Source: Chitinophagaceae bacterium (GTDB taxonomy: Bacteria; Bacteroidota; Bacteroidia; Cytophagales; Cytophagaceae). From it: DNA of 55,554 nucleotides. The translations under genes were made by a program, and so were the position numbers. Positions 1 through 7,535 of the stretch are shown piece after piece (within the stretch, counting starts at the first letter, position 1; each line of letters opens with the position of its first letter). The notes beneath the pieces are model-generated. The model did not search any database. It had not been told where the DNA came from and worked only from the letters and a program-made list of their open reading frames with translations. The DNA is taken from contig JAQBNU010000099.1 in NCBI GenBank assembly GCA_028288365.1, forward strand, positions 1 through 55,554, written 5' to 3'.

Positions 1-344
1 GCACAGGTGCTTACTGGACTGATGCCTGGACATTGGTTGGTTCTTGTACTTCTGGCGCTCGTGCAGCGGATGGCGCAACCATCAATGATCAACTGATCAG
101 CAATGCTCCCAATCCTTTTATTTCTTCTACAGAGATAGAAGTGAATGTAGAACAGGCAGGAGAGGTATCGGTAATGATATACGATAAAGCAGGACAATTA
201 GTAGGTACTGTTGTTCAAGGTTACTTAAACGCAGGCAAGCATGACTTCATCTTTGATGCGACAAACCTGAAAGCAGATCTATACCTTGTAAAATACAGTT
301 CTGCCAGCGGAGTAGCGACACAAAAAATGATCAAAGTTCAATAG
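1..344 (+). CDS. C-terminal part of a secreted protein with a T9SS type A sorting domain (5' truncated)
   Basis: The reading frame is open from the first in-frame codon (position 3) to TAG at 342-344, so only about the last 113 residues are present. The final 85 residues look like a T9SS type A C-terminal signal: an NAPNPF motif, a beta-rich stretch with IYDKAGQLV, a GKHDF turn, and a LYLVKY...QKMIKV ending. In this family the domain takes an exported protein through the outer membrane and is normally cleaved by the sortase. The catalytic or adhesive part lies upstream of the window, so the function of the mature protein is unknown. A strong terminator follows 40 bases downstream. Confidence 0.85.
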   Translation, partial: TGAYWTDAWTLVGSCTSGARAADGATINDQLISNAPNPFISSTEIEVNVEQAGEVSVMIYDKAGQLVGTVVQGYLNAGKHDFIFDATNLKADLYLVKYSSASGVATQKMIKVQ

Positions 345-384
345 TTTTCCCTTACACATTTTTTCATATTTTGGTTAAAGCAAA

Positions 385-417
385 AAACGGCAGGAAAGAA
401 GTTCCTGCCGTTTTTTA
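385..417 (+). terminator. Rho-independent terminator of the T9SS cargo gene
   Basis: A perfect 9-bp GC-rich stem (388-396 with 402-410) has a 5-base loop and is followed by TTTTTT. An A-run precedes the stem. Confidence 0.9.
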
Positions 418-684
418 TTTAGTCGAATGTTTACTGATAGCAACAAGTGGTTGTGTAATAGTATTTTTAGTTTTTTCATTAACAAGAATGGATGGATCAC
501 TTGTCCTTTTTGTTAAAACGAATGTATAGATTTTATAAAAGACAAACCTTTTGTAAAATGATGGCGTATACTCATTCAAGACCAGAATCATTGTTTATAG
601 TTGTATATATATCCATAAAAGAATATATTGTTCTAATGGTCTCATATTGATTATATACTCATTGTTTAAGTGTTTTTTAATTTT
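418..684. other. AT-rich gene-free spacer
   Basis: This is the rest of the 340-base gap between the first gene and the small gene at 685. It is very AT-rich with several runs of T and A. No ORF with coding character, RNA gene or repeat was seen. It presumably carries the promoter of the 685-2038 gene pair, but no convincing TTTG/TAnnTTTG pair was found. Confidence 0.5.
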
Positions 685-1032
685 ATGAATAAATCCAATA
701 TCAAGTATTCCATCGATTTAAGTTTTGAAGAAATTAAACTTCCTCCATTTCAGGATATTTTAATACTAGGCAAAAATTCTCCTCAAGGGAAAATGGGTAT
801 ATTCAAGTCTTTTGAATTGCTCGTCCCCAATGGCTTTGAGCTTGTCGAAGTATTCAATGAACGGGTGGAGGCCGTATTAATTAATAAAAAAATATTGGCT
901 AAAATGCCGAAAGATAAGATCATGGAAATTTTAAAAATCAAAGTTTTTCCATTCATATCAGAAGGGGAGTTGATGAAAGTTGATTTTAGGGTTACAATTT
1001 ATTGTTTAAACATTGAATATGAGCTTGGCTAA
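685..1032 (+). CDS. Unknown 115-residue protein overlapping a CBS-PAS protein gene
   Basis: I do not recognise this family. ATG at 685 is preferred to the in-frame GTG at 670 because the intervening codons (FFNF) look like an untranslated AT-rich leader. The product is a small soluble mixed alpha/beta protein with no signal peptide and no membrane segment. It has a central basic helix (residues about 67-86) and a beta-rich end with alternating hydrophobic residues (VDFRVTIYCLNIEYEL). Its last 14 bases overlap the start of the CBS-PAS gene at 1019, so the two are probably translationally coupled. It may act with that signalling protein, but this is inference from position only. Confidence 0.6.
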   Translation: MNKSNIKYSIDLSFEEIKLPPFQDILILGKNSPQGKMGIFKSFELLVPNGFELVEVFNERVEAVLINKKILAKMPKDKIMEILKIKVFPFISEGELMKVDFRVTIYCLNIEYELG

Positions 1033-2038
1033 GATTACTCCTTTTATCAAATCTGATTATCAAACAATCGGTCCGTTTGAAAGTGTAAGTGCAGTAAAGA
1101 CTAATTTAATTCGTGTTTCCGCTTTGGTCGTACAAGATGAAAGCCTCAATATATTAGGTGTTTTAACGCTTAATGATATCGTAGAACGTTCTTATAATTT
1201 AGTCATTGATTGTTTATCTCCTAAAGTAAAATTGAACACGCATGATACAATAGATAATGTATTAGTGATTATGAAGGAACAGCAGCAGGGAGTACTGCCT
1301 GTATACCGTGAACATGAATTCGAAGGGCTCGTTTTCAAAAATGATTTGATCGATTTTATTGAAATACAAAAAAATGAGTTAGAAAAAAAAATAGATGAAA
1401 GGACTCTCGAGATCAATAGTATCAATGAAAATCTGGAAACATCAAAAAAAGTTTTGAAAGCATTTTTTGACAGCACGCAATCTGTCATTTTTATTATTTC
1501 TCCTGAATACAAAATTATTTTTTTTAATAAAAAATCATATGACAACGGTTTATTGTTTCGTCAACGTGAAATAAAAATAGGAGACAATATCATGGATTAT
1601 GTGAATGATATCGAAGATGAAGTATTTCATTCTTTTCGATCCGATTTTGATAAAGCATTGCAGGGAGAATGTGTCACTATGGAAAAAGAGATTAAGTATA
1701 CAGGAGATAAATCAATTTGGTTTAATATAGATTATTTTCCAGTGTATGAAAATGAAATAATGATAGGAGTAGCAATTACCATTACCGATATCAACGATAG
1801 AAAAAAATATGAACTACAAATAGAACAACAAAATGAGTTGTTACGTGGAATAGCTTGGACACAATCTCATAAAACAAGACAACCTGTTGCTACTATATTA
1901 GGACTCGTGAACATTATTAATAAGTCAGAACTTTCGGAGAAAAATAGAGAAGTGATTGATTATTTAGAAATGCAAACGAAGGAATTGGATAAGGTTATTC
2001 GGGAAACAGTGCTCAAGGCAGTTTCTCTTGAACCGTAA
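1019..2038 (+). CDS. CBS-pair / PAS / DHp-like signalling protein without an ATPase domain
   Basis: ATG at 1019 gives 339 residues; a TTG two codons upstream is less likely. In order: a CBS pair (about 10-115), a coiled-coil linker rich in E, K and N (about 115-150), a PAS domain (about 150-265, ending near ITDINDRKKYE), and a two-helix segment resembling the dimerisation/phosphoacceptor region of histidine kinases. That segment carries SHKTRQPVATILGL with His284. The protein stops at residue 339, directly after the second helix, so the HATPase_c catalytic domain is absent. CBS pairs usually sense adenine nucleotides and PAS domains sense ligands or redox state. The protein could be phosphorylated in trans or could act as a dimerising sensor. 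It is cytoplasmic, with no membrane segment. It converges with folA, 6 bp away. Confidence 0.8.
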   Translation: MSLAKITPFIKSDYQTIGPFESVSAVKTNLIRVSALVVQDESLNILGVLTLNDIVERSYNLVIDCLSPKVKLNTHDTIDNVLVIMKEQQQGVLPVYREHEFEGLVFKNDLIDFIEIQKNELEKKIDERTLEINSINENLETSKKVLKAFFDSTQSVIFIISPEYKIIFFNKKSYDNGLLFRQREIKIGDNIMDYVNDIEDEVFHSFRSDFDKALQGECVTMEKEIKYTGDKSIWFNIDYFPVYENEIMIGVAITITDINDRKKYELQIEQQNELLRGIAWTQSHKTRQPVATILGLVNIINKSELSEKNREVIDYLEMQTKELDKVIRETVLKAVSLEP

Positions 2039-2044
2039 GTTAGT

Positions 2045-2548
2045 TTACTTGTTGGTTATCCTTTCCAGATTAATAAACTGTACCGCATAATCATTTTTAT
2101 CGTCTGCCGGGTGTGCCTCAATTGACTGAACTTTCCAGTTGTTATGGAGTGGTAAATCCAGCAATACATCTCCTTCAATCTTATCGGATAAGACTTTGGT
2201 TAAATAAATTTTGTCACAATATTTCAATGCTTCTTTGATGATAGCTGCTCCTCCGATGACAAATGCTTCTTCATAATGTTCTGCCTTTGCTTGCGCCACT
2301 GCTTCTTGTATGGAATGAACAACAACAGCTCCTTCTACGGCGTAAGATGTATTGTTGGTTACAATGATGTTCAACCGACCAGGCAAAAGTCTACCGATTG
2401 ATTCGTATGTTTTTCTTCCCATGATGATCGGATGTCCCATGGTGATGGTTTTGAATCTTTTTAAATCGGCCGATAAACGCCAAGGCAATTCATCGCCTTT
2501 ACCAATGACATGGTTCTCTGAAATAGCAACAATAACGGATAGTTTCAT
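2045..2548 (-). CDS. folA: Dihydrofolate reductase
   Basis: The product has 167 residues, normal length for bacterial DHFR, which reduces dihydrofolate to tetrahydrofolate with NADPH. Visible family features are the N-terminal strand SVIVAISENHVIGKGDELPW (substrate and Met20-type loop), the DLKRFKTITMGHPIIMGRKTYESIG segment that binds cofactor and folate, LPGRLNIIVT, and the AFVIGGAAI glycine motif. The acidic active-site residue is the Glu of GDELPW, where many bacterial enzymes have Asp. It is the last gene of the minus-strand run namZ-fmt-folA, four bases after fmt. Pairing with fmt makes sense because formylation of Met-tRNA consumes 10-formyl-tetrahydrofolate. Confidence 0.97.
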   Translation of the reverse strand: MKLSVIVAISENHVIGKGDELPWRLSADLKRFKTITMGHPIIMGRKTYESIGRLLPGRLNIIVTNNTSYAVEGAVVVHSIQEAVAQAKAEHYEEAFVIGGAAIIKEALKYCDKIYLTKVLSDKIEGDVLLDLPLHNNWKVQSIEAHPADDKNDYAVQFINLERITNK

Positions 2549-2552
2549 GTGG

Positions 2553-3485
2553 TTACATTTTATTACCTCTGATGAAATCAGATACTTTCATTCTCTTTTT
2601 ACCTTCCGCCTGTATCTCGATCAATTCGAGTTGTCCATTTTTACAATAAACAAAAACCTGATTATTTTCCTGCGCTACTGAACCAATATTAAATTTGGTA
2701 TTGTCAATTGCAGTTTGTGTCTTTTTGACCTGAATGATTTTATAGGTTTTGTCGTTCAACACTGTCCAGGCGCATGGATAGGGCGACAGGCCACGTACGA
2801 AATTGTAAATCTCTTCTTCCGTCTGGTTCCAATTGATCTGACAGGTTTCTTTAAATAGTTTTGGCGCAGACTTTAATACAACAGAATTGTTTTGCGGAAT
2901 AGGAGTGAAATTACCTTTTTCAATCAGTCTGACTGTATCTAAAATCAACGTGGCACCGATATTTTTTAATCGGTTGTACAAGAGTTCAAACGTATCTTCT
3001 TCTTGTATGGGTTCTTTGATTTGTAGCATCACATCTCCCGTATCGATTTCATGTTGAAGAAAGAAGGTTGTTAATCCCGTTTCTTTTTCTCCATTGATGA
3101 TGGCCCAGTTGATGGGTGCTGCGCCACGGTATTGTGGAAGCAGTGAACCGTGCAGGTTGAAGGTGCCGATCTCTGGCATGTTCCAAACACTTTCAGGCAA
3201 CATGCGAAAGGCGACTACAATTTGTAAGTTGGCTTGGTACGATTTTAATTCTTCTAGGAAGAGGGGATCTTTTAATTTTTCCGGTTGTAATACCGGAATG
3301 TTTAATTCCAATGCCGCTTTTTTTACATCCGAATAATGAAGTGTCAAACCTCTTCCTGCGGGCTTGTCGGGTGCGGTGATGACGGCAACGACGTTGTATC
3401 CTTCTTTTACCAGCAACTGCAATCCGGGAACAGCAAAGTCCGGAGTGCCTAAATAGATGATGCGTAAATTTATTTTATTGATCAT
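2553..3485 (-). CDS. fmt: Methionyl-tRNA formyltransferase
   Basis: This 310-residue enzyme transfers the formyl group from 10-formyl-THF to initiator Met-tRNA in the cytoplasm. Hallmarks are IIYLGTPDFAVPGLQLL at the N-terminus, the catalytic HGSLLPQYRGAAPINWAI segment (the Asn-His-Asp signature is carried by NLHGS and DTGDVM), and a C-terminal OB-like domain ending in the MKVSDFIRG motif. The start ATG at 3485 adds a short MINKINL extension; an internal start is possible but no better candidate is seen. It lies three bases downstream of namZ and four upstream of folA, so the three genes are probably one transcript. Confidence 0.97.
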   Translation of the reverse strand: MINKINLRIIYLGTPDFAVPGLQLLVKEGYNVVAVITAPDKPAGRGLTLHYSDVKKAALELNIPVLQPEKLKDPLFLEELKSYQANLQIVVAFRMLPESVWNMPEIGTFNLHGSLLPQYRGAAPINWAIINGEKETGLTTFFLQHEIDTGDVMLQIKEPIQEEDTFELLYNRLKNIGATLILDTVRLIEKGNFTPIPQNNSVVLKSAPKLFKETCQINWNQTEEEIYNFVRGLSPYPCAWTVLNDKTYKIIQVKKTQTAIDNTKFNIGSVAQENNQVFVYCKNGQLELIEIQAEGKKRMKVSDFIRGNKM

Positions 3486-3488
3486 TAA

Positions 3489-4700
3489 TTATTCAAAGTC
3501 GGTGTATAAGATGTATTTCTTTCGCATCACTTTGTAGGCGTACAATTCTTTTTGCCAGGAAGCGCGAATCGTTTCTTCTGAATCTCCTCTTTCAATCATG
3601 CCACGTACCTGTTGATTACCGATCAGTTTTTCAAAAAAGGGAATGAAGAAAGTAGATTTGTTTGGTTCTTTATGATACATATCAAGCAAATATTTCATGG
3701 TGAAACCATTGAGTTTTTCTGTTCTCAAATCGATGCCGTAACATTTTTTATTCATGAAAGGAGGTTCCTTGGACATGCCGGGAATACTGACCGGCGTAAA
3801 GGTAAAGTTTCCAAATACACTGTCAGGATAACCGACTACCTGGAAAGGAAAATAGGTTCCGCGTCCCATGCTCATCTTCGTTCCTTCAAACAAACACACC
3901 GATGGATATAATCTGATGGACTGATCATCCGGCATGTTCGGTGATGGTTTGATGGGTAAAGAATAAGAAGTAGTGTGCGTATAGTTAGCGACCGGAATGA
4001 TTTTGATGTTGCAGGTTTTGTTTTTCCCTAACCATCCTTCACCATTGATCATTTGCGCCATTTCACCCAGCGTTAAACCATGTACAATAGGCAAGGGGAG
4101 CAATCCCACGAATGACCGGCATGTCGTGGTATCTAGGATCGGTCCGTCTACATAATGACCATTGGGATTGGGTCTGTCGAGAATGAGTACTGCTACATTG
4201 TTTTCCGCTGCTGCTTGCATGACATAAAACATGGTACAGTAGTAGGTGTAAAACCGAACGCCTACATCCTGCATGTCGAAAACAAGAATGTCGAGGCCTT
4301 TCAATTGATCTACAGTTGGTTTTTTGTTTTTACCATGTAAGGAAAAAATAGGCAACCCGGTGGCTGCATCGGTCTGGTCTTTTACATGTTCGCCTGCATC
4401 CGCGTCGCCACGAAACCCATGTTCAGGTGCGAAGATCTTTACGATGTCAATTCCAGACAACAACAAAGTATCCAACAGGTGTGTCTTATTCACCATGGAA
4501 GTGTTGTTCACGACCAAGCCTATCTTCTTGCCTTCCAGGAGGTGCAGGTAAGCCTTGAGTTGTGCAGCGCCGACTATCGGTAATGCTTTTACCACGGTCG
4601 ATTTTACGTCAGCAGCAGGATACAACTGAGGAGTACAATTGCAAAATGATGCAACGACAAGAAAAGAAGAAGCGAGCAGTATTATGAATTTGCTAAACAT
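3489..4700 (-). CDS. namZ: NamZ-like exo-beta-N-acetylmuramidase (DUF1343 family), exported
   Basis: The 403 residues begin with a hydrophobic signal segment (FIILLASSFLVVASF). The next residues contain two Cys in FCNCTP, but they do not form a clean lipobox. The mature part matches the DUF1343/NamZ family: GKKIGLVVNNTS, the APEHGFRGDADAGEHV motif, DILVFDMQDVGVRFYTY, LDRPNPNGHYVDGPILD, and the C-terminal TFFIPFFEKL region. Characterised members remove terminal MurNAc from peptidoglycan fragments, a cell-wall recycling step. The gene heads the minus-strand group namZ-fmt-folA. It is divergent from the permease at 4748, with only 47 bases for both promoters. Confidence 0.9.
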   Translation of the reverse strand: MFSKFIILLASSFLVVASFCNCTPQLYPAADVKSTVVKALPIVGAAQLKAYLHLLEGKKIGLVVNNTSMVNKTHLLDTLLLSGIDIVKIFAPEHGFRGDADAGEHVKDQTDAATGLPIFSLHGKNKKPTVDQLKGLDILVFDMQDVGVRFYTYYCTMFYVMQAAAENNVAVLILDRPNPNGHYVDGPILDTTTCRSFVGLLPLPIVHGLTLGEMAQMINGEGWLGKNKTCNIKIIPVANYTHTTSYSLPIKPSPNMPDDQSIRLYPSVCLFEGTKMSMGRGTYFPFQVVGYPDSVFGNFTFTPVSIPGMSKEPPFMNKKCYGIDLRTEKLNGFTMKYLLDMYHKEPNKSTFFIPFFEKLIGNQQVRGMIERGDSEETIRASWQKELYAYKVMRKKYILYTDFE

Positions 4701-4747
4701 GTTCCTATTTTAGGGGTAAATTACGCTTATCGCCAAAGGTACACAAT

Positions 4748-5965
4748 TTGAAGGTATATTATTTTATATCCAGCCGCATACGCTCGGGACTTCAGGGATC
4801 TTTTTCTTCGTTGGTTTCTAACATTGCCGTTGCTATCATTGCCTTAGGCATGGTGATCAGTATTTTATCCTGTTCTATTTTAGAAGGCTTCAAACAGGAA
4901 ATAGAAGACAAGATATACGGTCTTAGTGGTCACATCATGATCACGAAGTTTGATCTGAACCGTTCGTTTGAAGAATCACCTTTCAATAAAAACCGTTACA
5001 TCTACCTGCACCAGGATTCTATCTACGGCGTGCGTTCCATTCAACCCATCATTCACAAACCCGGATTGATCAAGTCCGCGAATGAAATTGTCGGTGTCAT
5101 TTTAAAAGGTGTGGAGAAAGATTATAACTGGGAACTCTTTAATAAAAACATTGTCGAAGGAAGAATCCCTCATTTTTCTGATACGACATATTCCAAAGAA
5201 GTCATGATCAGTCGTAAGATCGCGGATGCTTTACATACAAAACTCAATGATACTATTTTATTATGCTTTGTGCAGGAAAGTCCGCGCTTTCGGAAAGTAC
5301 AGGTCAGTGGTATCTATGAAACAGGTCTTGAAGAATTTGATGAACACATGATCATGGGCGATGCTTCCCTGATCCGTCGTTTGTACAATTTGGGAGATAG
5401 TATTGCCGGGAGTTATGAAATCACTGTCAATGATTTTTCACAACTCGATAGTGTGGCTTTGGCCGTAGAAGAAAACCTGGATTATGATCTGGCCTATATT
5501 ACCGTGAAGGAACGCTACATGCAGATCTTTGACTGGATGATGTTATTGGATCGTAACGTAATGGTGTTTCTCATACTCATCATTGGTGTAGGGACATTTG
5601 TAATGGTGGCTACCTTACTCATTATGATCATGGAGCGTACGGCTATGATTGGATTATTGAAAGCATTAGGTGCTCGCAACTATCAGGTAAGACGTATCTT
5701 CCTGATGAATGGCGCTTACCTGGTTTTTAAAGGACTGTTGTTTGGCAATGCGATAGGTTTCTTGCTTTGCTGGTTGCAGTATCAATTTAAAATTATGCCG
5801 CTGGATCCCAATACCTATTACATGAACAGCGTACCGATTGCCTGGACATGGAAAATATTTATTGTGTTGAACGTTTTGTTTGCCAGCTTACTCATGCTGA
5901 TTCAATTGCTTCCTGTCATCATGATTTCAAGAATCAATCCAGCGAAGTCGGTGAAGTTTAATTGA
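4748..5965 (+). CDS. FtsX/LolE-type ABC transporter permease
   Basis: The 405 residues have the MacB/LolC/LolE layout. One N-terminal membrane helix (about 23-45, IAVAIIALGMVISILSC) is followed by a large periplasmic domain (about 50-265). Three C-terminal helices (about 270-295, 325-345, 370-395) carry the FtsX signature ERTAMIGLLKALGA. Homologues extract lipoproteins or move other hydrophobic substrates with a separate ATPase, but no ATPase gene is adjacent. The start is a TTG at 4748. The frame is open further upstream but contains no ATG or GTG, and AAAGG at 4735-4739 lies at RBS distance. The gene is divergent from namZ and is followed at once by a heptamer repeat. Confidence 0.88.
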   Translation: MKVYYFISSRIRSGLQGSFSSLVSNIAVAIIALGMVISILSCSILEGFKQEIEDKIYGLSGHIMITKFDLNRSFEESPFNKNRYIYLHQDSIYGVRSIQPIIHKPGLIKSANEIVGVILKGVEKDYNWELFNKNIVEGRIPHFSDTTYSKEVMISRKIADALHTKLNDTILLCFVQESPRFRKVQVSGIYETGLEEFDEHMIMGDASLIRRLYNLGDSIAGSYEITVNDFSQLDSVALAVEENLDYDLAYITVKERYMQIFDWMMLLDRNVMVFLILIIGVGTFVMVATLLIMIMERTAMIGLLKALGARNYQVRRIFLMNGAYLVFKGLLFGNAIGFLLCWLQYQFKIMPLDPNTYYMNSVPIAWTWKIFIVLNVLFASLLMLIQLLPVIMISRINPAKSVKFN

Positions 5966-5970
5966 AGATA

Positions 5971-5998
5971 GTGATCACTGACAACTGTCCACTGATTA
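5971..5998. repeat. Heptamer repeat array, CTGnnnA type, four units
   Basis: Four 7-base units lie head to tail (GTGATCA, CTGACAA, CTGTCCA, CTGATTA). They fill the gap between the permease stop and the convergent membrane-protein stop. Members of the same family occur at 16160-16176, 16238-16265, 17542-17569, 48887-48914 and 50647-50674. Confidence 0.8.
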
Positions 5999-6301
5999 CT
6001 AAATTTTATGCTGAAAATGATTCGCCAGCTGAAGACTCATGACCGCAACACCTAATAAGAAGACAAGCAGCGCCCATCTGTTTGCCCAGGAGATTTTACT
6101 TACCTTGAACAGCAACAGGCCAATCACCAAATTGAATAGTGCCCAAAGGACATTGACAACGGGAGAAGACAATCCGACGCCAGGAGGATTCGCAAAAGGA
6201 CTAGGGAACGGATCACCGGAAACACCGTTGGTAAAATGAGGAACAAAGTTAGCGATAAAAGCACCCGCGAAGAAGCAAGCGATGTAATGATACCATTTCA
6301 T
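5999..6301 (-). CDS. Small integral membrane protein of unknown function
   Basis: ATG at 6301 gives 100 residues (MKWYHYIACFF...). A longer in-frame start at 6373 would add a leader (MSFTFLLFQNQS...) that looks like read-through. Three membrane helices are likely: about residues 4-22, 45-66 and 72-92. They are separated by a proline-rich loop (DPFPSPFANPPGVGLSSP) that is probably outside the membrane. Similar small proteins with an FPTPFA-PPGxG-type loop occur in other Bacteroidota as hypothetical membrane proteins, but I know no function for them. It converges with the permease gene, and the heptamer array ends at its stop codon. Confidence 0.7.
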   Translation of the reverse strand: MKWYHYIACFFAGAFIANFVPHFTNGVSGDPFPSPFANPPGVGLSSPVVNVLWALFNLVIGLLLFKVSKISWANRWALLVFLLGVAVMSLQLANHFQHKI

Positions 6302-6494
6302 AAATGTGCTTGAGTTTAAGTTCGGTTTTAAAGTAGCGCTTTGATTTTGAAAAAGCAAGAAGGTAAATGACAAGCGGTGAAGAGTGAATAAAATACTGCC
6401 TACTTTTACTCTTCACAAAAATAGCATGATCGAGTACAACCTCGCTTTTGTTTTTTCGTAGAAATCATTTATAAAAACTTAAACTCGGCAACAT

Positions 6495-6755
6495 ATGAAA
6501 AAACAATCCCTTCTTACCATCATCTTTTTTGCTCTTTTTTACATTGCTATTAACTTCTCTTCGCAAGCGCAGACCGTGTATGTAACAGAAGGCGGTAAAA
6601 AATACCACATGAAAAATTGTTCAGTTGTTAACACCGGAAAAAAAGGAATCGAGCTGAGTGAAGCGAAGAAACAAGGTTATACAGCGTGTGCAGTGTGTAA
6701 ACCGGATGAGAAAAAAGGAACAGCAGCAGAGGATCCGAAGAAAAAGACGAAATAG
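6495..6755 (+). CDS. Small exported protein with an Ada-like Cys-containing motif
   Basis: The 86 residues begin with a clear signal peptide (KKQSLLTIIFFALFYIAINFSSQAQ, cleavage after AQA or nearby). The mature protein is about 60 residues. Its core reads YVTEGGKKYHMKNC, then about 20 residues, then GYTACAVCKP. This pattern (YH...C...C..C) is seen in small domains attached to secreted nucleases and resembles the metal-binding fold of the Ada N-terminus. It may bind zinc through His and three Cys. The tail is lysine-rich and probably disordered. No enzymatic domain is present. It appears to be a single-gene unit and converges with dpm1. Confidence 0.75.
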   Translation: MKKQSLLTIIFFALFYIAINFSSQAQTVYVTEGGKKYHMKNCSVVNTGKKGIELSEAKKQGYTACAVCKPDEKKGTAAEDPKKKTK

Positions 6756-6789
6756 CCAGTAGTGAAAAATAAAGTAAAAAGAAAATCTA

Positions 6790-7521
6790 TCAATGATACG
6801 AGGTGAAATAACTTTTTACTTTCATCTTCAGTACACCCCAGAATGCTTCTGTAAAAATACCGGTAGACATTTTGGATTCACCTTTGGTGCGGTCGCGGAA
6901 AATAATAGGTACCTCTATGATTTTAAATCCGTATTTCCAGGTCAGGAATTTCATTTCAATTTGAAAAGCATAACCAAGAAACTGTACATTTTTATAAGGA
7001 ATGGTTTCAAGCACTTTACTAGAGTAACATTTGAAACCTGCGGTGGCATCCTGAACAGGCATACCCGTTACGGTGCGCACGTATACGCTGGCGAAGTAAC
7101 TCATGAGCACGCGGCTGATGGGCCAGTTGACTACTGTGACTCCATTGATATAGCGCGAACCGACGGCAAGATCTGCATTTTGTTCTATGCAGGTGCGGTA
7201 CAATTGCAACAAGTCATCGGGATCATGAGAGAAGTCTGCATCCATTTCGCAGATGTAAGAATAATGCTTTTCCAATCCCCACTCAAAACCTCTGATGTAG
7301 GCAGTGCCCAGACCTAGTTTGCCTTTACGTTCTACCAGGAAAAGTCGGTCATGAAAAGAAGGTTGTAGTTGTTTGACGATGGCTGCTGTACCATCGGGAG
7401 AACCGTCATCAATGATCAATACATCAAATCGCTCCGGCAAAGAAAAAATCCTGCGCAGCAAAGCTTCGATGTTTTCACTTTCGTTGTAGGTTGGAATGAC
7501 AACTAACGCGGTCGACGACAT
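6790..7521 (-). CDS. Polyprenol monophosphomannose synthase (GT2)
   Basis: This 243-residue family-2 glycosyltransferase resembles dolichol-phosphate mannose synthase. It shows VVIPTYNESENIEALL, LIIDDGSPDGT, GLGTAYIRGFEWGL, and the metal-binding CEMDADFSHDPDD motif (Asp94/Asp96). GSRYINGV and VPIIFRDRTKGESKMS are typical of the DPM1 branch. It transfers a sugar, usually mannose, from GDP-sugar to a lipid phosphate at the inner face of the membrane. There are no C-terminal membrane helices, so it is the short soluble or peripheral form. It lies 14 bases downstream of hemG and is probably co-transcribed. Sugar specificity cannot be read from the sequence. Confidence 0.9.
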   Translation of the reverse strand: MSSTALVVIPTYNESENIEALLRRIFSLPERFDVLIIDDGSPDGTAAIVKQLQPSFHDRLFLVERKGKLGLGTAYIRGFEWGLEKHYSYICEMDADFSHDPDDLLQLYRTCIEQNADLAVGSRYINGVTVVNWPISRVLMSYFASVYVRTVTGMPVQDATAGFKCYSSKVLETIPYKNVQFLGYAFQIEMKFLTWKYGFKIIEVPIIFRDRTKGESKMSTGIFTEAFWGVLKMKVKSYFTSYH

Positions 7522-7535
7522 GTTTTAATGATTGA

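Noticed and set aside
1192..1545. Minus-strand ORF of 117 codons inside the CBS-PAS gene
   Set aside because: It lies wholly opposite a gene with recognisable domains and its translation shows no domain or signal of its own.
6495..6755. Secreted nuclease
   Set aside because: Only the small Cys-containing accessory motif is present; no nuclease catalytic residues are seen in 86 residues.
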